Assembly: GCA_030706105.1 (NCBI GenBank)
Contig: JAUZPC010000053.1
Span: 1 to 11,408 of the forward strand
DNA from: Bacteroidota bacterium
Lineage (GTDB): Bacteria; Bacteroidota; Ignavibacteria; Ignavibacteriales; Ignavibacteriaceae
Length of the DNA stretch: 11,408 nucleotides
Reading direction: 5' to 3'
A program made the translations under genes and the position numbers. Below, piece by piece: positions 6,592-11,408 of the stretch. A model generated the notes under the pieces. That model saw only the letters and a program-made list of their open reading frames with translations, was not told the origin of the DNA and ran no database searches. The first letter of the stretch is position 1, and every line of letters begins with the position of its first letter.

Positions 6592-7938
6592 TTAAGATCT
6601 TATGATTTTTAATAACTCTTCAGTTTTACTTTCCATTAGTTTAATGTCATGCTTTGTCTCAACATTTAACCGTATTATCGGTTCTGTGTTGGACATCCTT
6701 ACATTAAATCTCCAGTCATCATATTCAACGCTTATGCCGTCAATGTGGTCAACTTTTCCGTCTGTGTACTTTTCCGTCAGTTCAGTTATTTTGGCAGCAG
6801 GATTTTCTAAGGTAGAATTTATTTCACCCGAACACGGATAATCAGCAATCATCTCCTCAACTAACTTAGACAACGGTTTGCCTTCTTCAGAAATTAATTG
6901 AAGCATAAGTACAAATGGTATCATACCGCTGTCTGAATAAGCGTTATCTCTAAAATAGTGATGGGCAGACATTTCTCCGCCATATATTGCATTTACTTCA
7001 CGCATTTTTTCTTTTATATAAGCATGCCCGCTTTTGGACATTACCGGCTTTCCGCCTGCTTTTGTAACTACCTCAACAGTATTCCAGATAAGGCGAGGAT
7101 CGTGAACTATACTTTCTCCGGGATGAAGTTTAAGTATTGATTTTGCCAGAAGTCCAACTATGTAATACCCTTCAATAAAATTACCCTTTTCATCAAAGAA
7201 GAAACATCTGTCAAAGTCTCCATCCCAGGCAACGCCCAAATCTGCTTTACTTTCCAGCAGTGCTTTAGTAGTAGCTTCCCTATTCTCAATCAATAATGGA
7301 TTCGGAACACCATTTGGGAAATCCGGATCAGGGTTATTAAATATTTTAATCAATTTTGCAGGAAGTTTATTTTCAATTGCATCTATGGCAAGTCCTGCAC
7401 ATCCGTTCCCTGCATTAACTACAACCTTTAATGGTTTTATTTTCTTTGGATCATAAAATTTACTTAGGTTAGCAATAAAATCGTCCATAACGTCTTTCTT
7501 TGTAACTGTCCCTTTAGTTGGACTAACCTCACCTAAATTATTCTCAAGCACCATTTTCTCAATAACGTTTAAGCCGGAGTCATAGCCCATAGGCACTGAA
7601 CCCTTTTTAACAAACTTCATTCCGTTATATTCAGGAGGATTGTGGCTTGCAGTAATCATGATACCGCCGTCGGCATTTAACGCCGGTACACTAAAATAAA
7701 TCATTTCGGTACCGCATAAACCAATATTTATTACATCAGCGCCGCCTTCGTTTAGTCCTTTTATAAGAGCCCCAGCCAGGGGATCAGATGATTTTCTTAC
7801 ATCTTTGCCCACAACAACGGTTTTTGCTTTTAGATAAGAAGCAAACGCACGGCCGATTTTATATGCCAAATCTTCATTTAGTTCTCCCGGTACTTTACCT
7901 CTGATATCGTATGCTTTAAATGAATTTAGTCTTTCCAT
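6592..7938 (-). CDS. manB: Phosphomannomutase/phosphoglucomutase
   Basis: The protein has 448 residues and closely follows the E. coli ManB/CpsG type of alpha-D-phosphohexomutase, with all four domains intact. It opens 'FKAYDIRGKVPGELNEDLA'. The catalytic phosphoserine loop 'TASHNPPEYNGMKF' has Ser98. The magnesium loop 'DGDFDR' has Asp239, Asp241 and Asp243. The sugar-recognition loop is G321-E-M-S ('GGEMSAHHYFRD'), and the phosphate-binding loop is R414-x-S-N-T-E-P. It interconverts mannose 6-phosphate and mannose 1-phosphate (and probably the glucose phosphates) in the cytoplasm, feeding GDP-mannose and other nucleotide sugars for surface polysaccharide and lipopolysaccharide. The length matches the family, so the ATG at 7938 is right. 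The gene heads a minus-strand run (manB, DinB-like, channel, porQ) and diverges from the zinc-ribbon gene. No polysaccharide cluster is seen around it, so it may be a housekeeping copy. Confidence 0.93.
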   Translation of the reverse strand: MERLNSFKAYDIRGKVPGELNEDLAYKIGRAFASYLKAKTVVVGKDVRKSSDPLAGALIKGLNEGGADVINIGLCGTEMIYFSVPALNADGGIMITASHNPPEYNGMKFVKKGSVPMGYDSGLNVIEKMVLENNLGEVSPTKGTVTKKDVMDDFIANLSKFYDPKKIKPLKVVVNAGNGCAGLAIDAIENKLPAKLIKIFNNPDPDFPNGVPNPLLIENREATTKALLESKADLGVAWDGDFDRCFFFDEKGNFIEGYYIVGLLAKSILKLHPGESIVHDPRLIWNTVEVVTKAGGKPVMSKSGHAYIKEKMREVNAIYGGEMSAHHYFRDNAYSDSGMIPFVLMLQLISEEGKPLSKLVEEMIADYPCSGEINSTLENPAAKITELTEKYTDGKVDHIDGISVEYDDWRFNVRMSNTEPIIRLNVETKHDIKLMESKTEELLKIIRS

Positions 7939-8150
7939 ATATCATATTCCTTAAATTTGGGTAATAAATAAATCATAGAATAAAAAATGAATTTTTATCA
8001 ATATTTAAAATACTAAATTTACCGTAAAGATTTTATGGAATTTTGAACTTAAGATAAGAAGTTCTTATTTGATACGTTTTGCGTGAATGTTCCCTTTTAA
8101 AATTTATGTATAAAAATCGTATTTATGTTAAATGAATTTGAAATAAACTA
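7939..8150. other. Divergent intergenic region between manB and the zinc-ribbon gene
   Basis: The 212 bases are very AT-rich and hold the promoters for both flanking genes. No convincing -33/-7 pair was found. TAAATTTA in the left half and TGAATTTG at 8133-8140 are each one base off the TAnnTTTG consensus; the second would put transcription start next to the Shine-Dalgarno. The perfect palindrome at 8054-8068 is listed separately. No RNA gene is apparent. Confidence 0.5.
8054..8068. promoter_or_regulatory. Perfect 7-1-7 palindrome, possible operator
   Basis: ATAAGAA (8054-8060), a central G, then TTCTTAT (8062-8068) form a perfect inverted repeat in the divergent region. The 7-1-7 geometry is that of Fur/PerR/Zur boxes, although the arm sequence is not a known consensus. 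An overlapping repeat GAACTT...AAGTTC (8045-8064) shares the site. One such perfect palindrome is expected roughly once by chance in a window of this size, so only its location makes it interesting. Confidence 0.25.
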
Positions 8151-8157
8151 TGGAGGA
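8151..8157 (+). promoter_or_regulatory. Strong Shine-Dalgarno that locates a non-canonical start
   Basis: TGGAGGA is the strongest ribosome-binding match in the window. It is followed by ATT ATT ATC in the frame of the zinc-ribbon gene. ATC at 8163 is 6 bases from GGAGG, and ATT at 8160 is 3 bases away. No ATG, GTG or TTG follows at a usable distance in that frame. Confidence 0.6.
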
Positions 8158-8162
8158 TTATT

Positions 8163-8471
8163 ATCGTTTCCAATGATACAATAAAATGGCATTTTGCTTC
8201 GTGCAATAATTCAAAATGTAATGCAATTTTTCTGGTTCATCCGGATGAACAGCCGGGGGATCTGGGGTTTATATGCCCTTCTTGCAGTGCAAAATCAACT
8301 ACTTCACACATTATTCAATGCTCAAGCTGTAAAACTATTTTAAATTTCGTTAGGGCTAACCCGAATGAAGAGAAATTAGTATTTTCAGTTGATAAATGTT
8401 CTCATTGCGTTGGAACTGTTGAAGATGAGTGGGAAATTGAACCTTTATATCAACCGGATTCTTATATTTAA
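8163..8471 (+). CDS. Small protein with four cysteine pairs (zinc-ribbon-like), no standard start codon
   Basis: An open frame runs from a stop at 8139 to TAA at 8469-8471, with 102 residues counted from ATC at 8163. It has eight cysteines in four pairs: C14-x4-C19, C38-x2-C41 (CPSC), C53-x2-C56 (CSSC) and C79-x2-C82 (CSHC). This suggests two zinc-binding knuckle pairs, probably two treble-clef or rubredoxin-like ribbons. The rest is hydrophilic, with an acidic C-terminal part (VEDEWEIEP) and no signal or membrane segment, so it is cytoplasmic. The spacing and regularity of the pairs make chance very unlikely. No ATG, GTG or TTG exists in frame before the first cysteine; the Shine-Dalgarno points to ATC at 8163 or ATT at 8160. 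An ATG at 8150 opens a different frame that stops after eight codons, so a one-base indel is the alternative. A stem-loop follows 33 bases past the stop. Function is unknown. Confidence 0.75.
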   Translation: MVSNDTIKWHFASCNNSKCNAIFLVHPDEQPGDLGFICPSCSAKSTTSHIIQCSSCKTILNFVRANPNEEKLVFSVDKCSHCVGTVEDEWEIEPLYQPDSYI

Positions 8472-8503
8472 ACATCTCAAGGCCCTGTTTAAATATTCCT
8501 CAA

Positions 8504-8534
8504 AAAAAGGATAATTCTACCGATTATCCTTTTT
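8504..8534 (+). terminator. Terminator after the zinc-ribbon gene
   Basis: A perfect 12-bp stem, AAAAAGGATAAT (8504-8515) with ATTATCCTTTTT (8523-8534), has a 7-base loop. It lies 33 bases past the zinc-ribbon stop. The five Ts form the end of the right arm. It separates this gene from the peptidase gene, and independently supports the region to its left being transcribed. Confidence 0.75.
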
Positions 8535-8608
8535 AAGGGTAAAATATCATTAAATCTTTCCTTCTATCATTTTCCAGATAAAATCTACAAAAAGTATATT
8601 TTTACATC

Positions 8609-8639
8609 TTTAACAAATCAAAATATTGTACTAACTTTG
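8609..8639 (+). promoter_or_regulatory. Bacteroidota-type promoter for the S46 peptidase gene
   Basis: TAACTTTG (8632-8639) matches the -7 consensus TAnnTTTG exactly, and TTTA (8609-8612) lies 19 bases upstream, where the -33 TTTG is expected. Transcription would start near 8645, giving a leader of about 28 bases that carries AAAGG 5 bases before the ATG at 8674. Confidence 0.65.
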
Positions 8640-8673
8640 CTAATACCAAAAATTTCAATAATTAAAGGTTCTT

Positions 8674-10869
8674 ATGAATAAATTTAAATCACTAATAATA
8701 GCTTTCTCGGTTGTATTTGTAATGTCAGCCGGGTTTAATTCAAGCTATATAACTGCTCAGGGCAACTCAGGGTCAAAAGACAAAAAAACGACTCAAAAAT
8801 CAGAGAACGTCTGGTTCAATGCCGATACTGTTAAAGCAGGCGATTATGATACAGGTACAATGTGGACATTTGAATATGCTCCAAAGGACTACTTGTCAAA
8901 AAAATACAATTTTACAGCAACTGATGAGTGGCTTGAAAAAGTTAGAATGTCTGCATTAAGATTTGCAACTTACTGCACCGCATCTTTTGTTTCTGAAGAT
9001 GGTCTGGTTATGACAAACGACCATTGCAGCCGCGATAACATAACCGCAGTTTCTAAACCGGGTGAAAACCTTCAGGAAAATTCTTTCTTTGCTAAATCAT
9101 TAGAAGAAGAAAGAAAAGTTCCGGGACTTTTTGTAGATCAATTGGTTTATTTTGCAGATGTAACTAAAGAAATTCAGGACTCTTCAGCAAAAGTATCTGA
9201 TGATCAAAAACCTGCTACTATCAAACGCGTAGCTGACTTGATTAAGAACAGAGAAAAAGCAGCCAAAAAATTAGATAAGGTTCAGATTACCAGTTTATAT
9301 AATGGCGGAAAGTACTCTCTTTACGGATACAAAACCTATAATGATGTTCGTTTAGTTTTTTCTCCTGAAACCGACATAGCTTTCTATGGCGGCGATCCTG
9401 ATAACTTTACTTATCCCCGTTATGATTTTGACTGTACATTTTACAGAGTATATGACACAGACGGTAAACCGTTAAAAACTAAGAATTTTTACAAATGGAG
9501 CACTGATGGTGCTGCTGAAAATGAATTAGTATTTGTTGTAGGCAACCCGGGTTCTACAAGCAGACTTCAAACAACTGCACAACTTGCTTTTGTACGAGAT
9601 GTTCAGTACCCAAGAACTTTAGAATTACTAAGTCAATTAATGTCTATGTATGACGGCTTGATTAAAGAAAATCCTGCAAACAAAGAAGAATTACAGAATA
9701 CATATTTTGGATTGTCAAACTCATATAAAGCTATCTCAGGACAGTTAAAAGGTTTGAGAGACCCATATTTATTTGCAAGAAAAGTTGCCTGGGAAAACAA
9801 ATTTAAAGCTGCCGTAAATAAAGATGCAAACCTTAGAGCTCTTTATGGTGATCTTTGGGATAAAATTGCAGCATCAAGAGAAGAATTAAAAGGTATTGCA
9901 GATGAATCTTATGCTATCGGCACCGGCAATAAATTTGTCTCCGGTGAATACTTTGCAATGGCTCAGCAATTAATTGATCTTGCAAAAGATTTACAGCTTC
10001 CTGAAGCTGACAGAAAACCAGGAAATAAGGGTGAAAATCTAAAGACTGCTGCTGAAACTATTTTCCCTGCTGATATGAATATGAAAATCGAAAAGCAAAA
10101 AGTAGCTATGCAGGTTGACAAGTTAAATAAATATTTAGATAAAAACTTAGGTTATGTTAAAGATTTTACCCAGGGCAAATCAGGGATTGATGCTGCTGAA
10201 AGTATTTTGAAAGCTTCAAAATTAAACAGCAAAGAATCTATCCAGGAATTAATTAGCAAAGGCGCCGACGGCATATTAAAATCAGGCGATCCTTTCATTA
10301 ATTTCCTTCTTTCCACTGAAGCAAGAAGAATGGAAATACAGAAACAGAGTAAAGATATAAATGGCAGAGAAGTTGTTTACAGCCAGGCAATAGGCAAAGC
10401 ATTGTTTGAAGTTTATGGAACAAAGCTGCCTCCTGATGCTACTTTTACTCTAAGAATAAGCGATGGTATTGTAAAAGGATATGAATACAATGGAACAATT
10501 GCACCTCCTTTTACTACATTCTACGGATTGTATGAAAAATACAACTCATTTAACAAAGAATATCCATACAGTTTACCAAAGAACTGGCAAAATCCTCCTG
10601 CAGATTTTAACCTTGCCACAAAGTTCAACTATGTTACCACAAATGATATTATCGGTGGTAATTCAGGATCAGCTATGATCAACAAAAAAGGTGAAGTTGT
10701 AGGTTTAGTATTTGACGGTAATATAGAAAGTTTACCGGGCAGCTTTATCTATACACCTGATGCAAACAGAACAGTTGCAGTACATTCAAATGGTTTGCTT
10801 GAAGCTATTAAACATATCTACAAAGCAACCCGTTTAAGTGATGAATTATCAGCAGGAAAGATTAAATAA
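8674..10869 (+). CDS. S46 family dipeptidyl-peptidase, DPP7-like
   Basis: The protein has 731 residues, near the usual length for family S46. Residues 1-29 are a signal peptide (ending 'ITAQ'), followed by a Ser/Lys/Thr-rich linker (about 30-46), so it acts in the periplasm. The trypsin-like triad is complete: His117 in 'TNDHCSRDN', Asp253 in 'GGDPDNFTYPRYDFD', and Ser664 in 'GGNSGSAMIN'. Between them lies the long helical region that in this family blocks the active site and limits cleavage to dipeptides at the N-terminus. The residue 18 after the catalytic Ser is Gly682 (VFDGN), as in DPP7, which prefers hydrophobic residues; DPP11, specific for Asp/Glu, has Arg there. It likely releases dipeptides for uptake as a carbon and nitrogen source. 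It has its own promoter and a strong terminator, so it is probably a single-gene unit. The role is well supported; the exact specificity is inferred from one residue. Confidence 0.92.
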   Translation: MNKFKSLIIAFSVVFVMSAGFNSSYITAQGNSGSKDKKTTQKSENVWFNADTVKAGDYDTGTMWTFEYAPKDYLSKKYNFTATDEWLEKVRMSALRFATYCTASFVSEDGLVMTNDHCSRDNITAVSKPGENLQENSFFAKSLEEERKVPGLFVDQLVYFADVTKEIQDSSAKVSDDQKPATIKRVADLIKNREKAAKKLDKVQITSLYNGGKYSLYGYKTYNDVRLVFSPETDIAFYGGDPDNFTYPRYDFDCTFYRVYDTDGKPLKTKNFYKWSTDGAAENELVFVVGNPGSTSRLQTTAQLAFVRDVQYPRTLELLSQLMSMYDGLIKENPANKEELQNTYFGLSNSYKAISGQLKGLRDPYLFARKVAWENKFKAAVNKDANLRALYGDLWDKIAASREELKGIADESYAIGTGNKFVSGEYFAMAQQLIDLAKDLQLPEADRKPGNKGENLKTAAETIFPADMNMKIEKQKVAMQVDKLNKYLDKNLGYVKDFTQGKSGIDAAESILKASKLNSKESIQELISKGADGILKSGDPFINFLLSTEARRMEIQKQSKDINGREVVYSQAIGKALFEVYGTKLPPDATFTLRISDGIVKGYEYNGTIAPPFTTFYGLYEKYNSFNKEYPYSLPKNWQNPPADFNLATKFNYVTTNDIIGGNSGSAMINKKGEVVGLVFDGNIESLPGSFIYTPDANRTVAVHSNGLLEAIKHIYKATRLSDELSAGKIK

Positions 10870-10887
10870 TTATAATTATTTAAGTAC

Positions 10888-10919
10888 AAAAGCCGCCCAT
10901 ATTTGAGGCGGCTTTTTTT
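10888..10919. terminator. Strong terminator after the S46 peptidase gene
   Basis: A perfect 10-bp GC-rich stem, AAAAGCCGCC (10888-10897) with GGCGGCTTTT (10907-10916), has a 9-base loop and seven Ts at 10913-10919. The left arm begins with four As, so it can also act for the convergent barrel gene, whose stop is at 10941. Confidence 0.9.
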
Positions 10920-10940
10920 ATGCCAGGTTATACATAGTTA

Positions 10941-11408
10941 CTAAAAAGAATATTTTCCCTGCAAGAAAAGCGAAAAATACTTAACCGCAGTACCCGTCAT
11001 GGTAAGGTTATACTCTGCACCTGCAGCCAGATCAAAATTTTCATAAATTGGTCTGGCAATTGCAAGAGAAAATACTACACCGAAATCCCAGTCGTTATGG
11101 TCACTAAAGACCCTCTCATTTAGGGCAGAAAGCCCAAGCCCTTCTTCCAGATAAAAAGTTTCACTAAGAGAAGGATTAATAATTGCCTTGAGGGTTACAC
11201 CTTTTACAAATGGAGCATAAGCCACTGTTTTGTTTGGCAAGAATGCTTCATAATCTGCATTATAAATAAAATTTAATCTGGCTGAATAGCTTTCTTTCAA
11301 TTGAAAATCTAAAAATATCGAAGTATTAAGGCTGCCCTGACTAATCGGGCTGAGTGTAATGACCCCTCCACCTAAAGATGCTCCGACATTAAATTGGCCA
11401 AAGCTCTC
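10941..11408 (-). CDS. Outer-membrane beta-barrel protein, N-terminus cut by window edge
   Basis: The frame is open from the right edge (11408) to a stop at 10941, showing the last 155 residues. The TTG at 11300 is inside the gene and is not its start. The visible part is made of alternating polar and hydrophobic strands with glycine and tyrosine-rich turns ('GASLGGGVITL', 'FGVVFSLAIARPIYENFDLAAGAEYNLTM', 'SLFLQGKYSF'). It ends in phenylalanine, as outer-membrane barrels recognised by the BAM machinery do. The spacing of strands suggests a small barrel of the OmpA/PorT-like size class, but the family cannot be assigned. It converges on the S46 peptidase gene and shares its terminator. Confidence 0.75.
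   Translation of the reverse strand, partial: ESFGQFNVGASLGGGVITLSPISQGSLNTSIFLDFQLKESYSARLNFIYNADYEAFLPNKTVAYAPFVKGVTLKAIINPSLSETFYLEEGLGLSALNERVFSDHNDWDFGVVFSLAIARPIYENFDLAAGAEYNLTMTGTAVKYFSLFLQGKYSF

Noticed and set aside
8171..8177. Programmed +1 frameshift at CAA-TGA feeding the zinc-ribbon frame
   Set aside because: The glutamine tRNA would pair poorly in the +1 frame, and the Shine-Dalgarno is about 14 bases from the site, against about 3 in prfB. A rare start or an indel explains the data more simply.
11241..11300. TTG at 11300 as the start of a small complete gene ending at 10941
   Set aside because: The frame stays open through 11408 with the same beta-barrel composition, so the TTG is internal and the gene is cut by the window edge.

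Overview
The window looks like a chromosomal segment from an AT-rich member of the Bacteroidota, most likely an Ignavibacteria-type lineage (inference). Three things point there. There is a PorQ component of the type IX secretion system (T9SS). There is a secreted protein with the N-terminal half of a T9SS sorting tail, including the 'NYPNPFNP' signature. The S46 peptidase gene has a Bacteroidota-style promoter (TTTA, 19 bases, TAACTTTG). Several genes also have readable Shine-Dalgarno sequences, which fits Ignavibacteria better than Bacteroidia. No RNA genes, insertion sequences, CRISPR arrays or phage genes were seen, and the content looks like ordinary chromosome.

Left part (1-3062, all minus strand): a T9SS cargo protein cut by the window edge, a secreted FISUMP-domain protein, and a secreted TlpA-like thioredoxin with a large N-terminal region. 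These are cell-surface or periplasmic proteins. A plus-strand cytoplasmic thioredoxin-fold protein (3258-3902, TTG start) diverges from the TlpA gene and converges on porQ, with a strong two-way terminator between them.

Middle part (3969-7938, all minus strand; read from right to left): manB (phosphomannomutase/phosphoglucomutase), a short hairpin, a DinB-like metal-binding protein, a Kir-type potassium channel 10 bp further on, then porQ. The last three may form one transcription unit ending at the 3936-3963 terminator.

Right part: the divergent region 7939-8673 holds a gene that is easy to miss. It encodes a 102-residue protein with four cysteine pairs (zinc-ribbon-like) at 8163-8471. It has a very strong Shine-Dalgarno but no ATG, GTG or TTG start in its open frame. 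A perfect 7-1-7 palindrome lies about 100 bases upstream. Then come an S46 dipeptidyl-peptidase (731 residues, full catalytic triad, DPP7-type specificity glycine), a strong terminator, and the C-terminal part of an outer-membrane beta-barrel protein running off the right edge.

Taken together, the genes concern the cell envelope: protein secretion, peptide uptake and degradation in the periplasm, sugar-phosphate supply for surface polysaccharide, thiol chemistry and potassium flux. No defence or mobile system was found. The points most worth checking are the non-canonical start of the zinc-ribbon gene and the shared beta-strand module in the two secreted proteins on the left.
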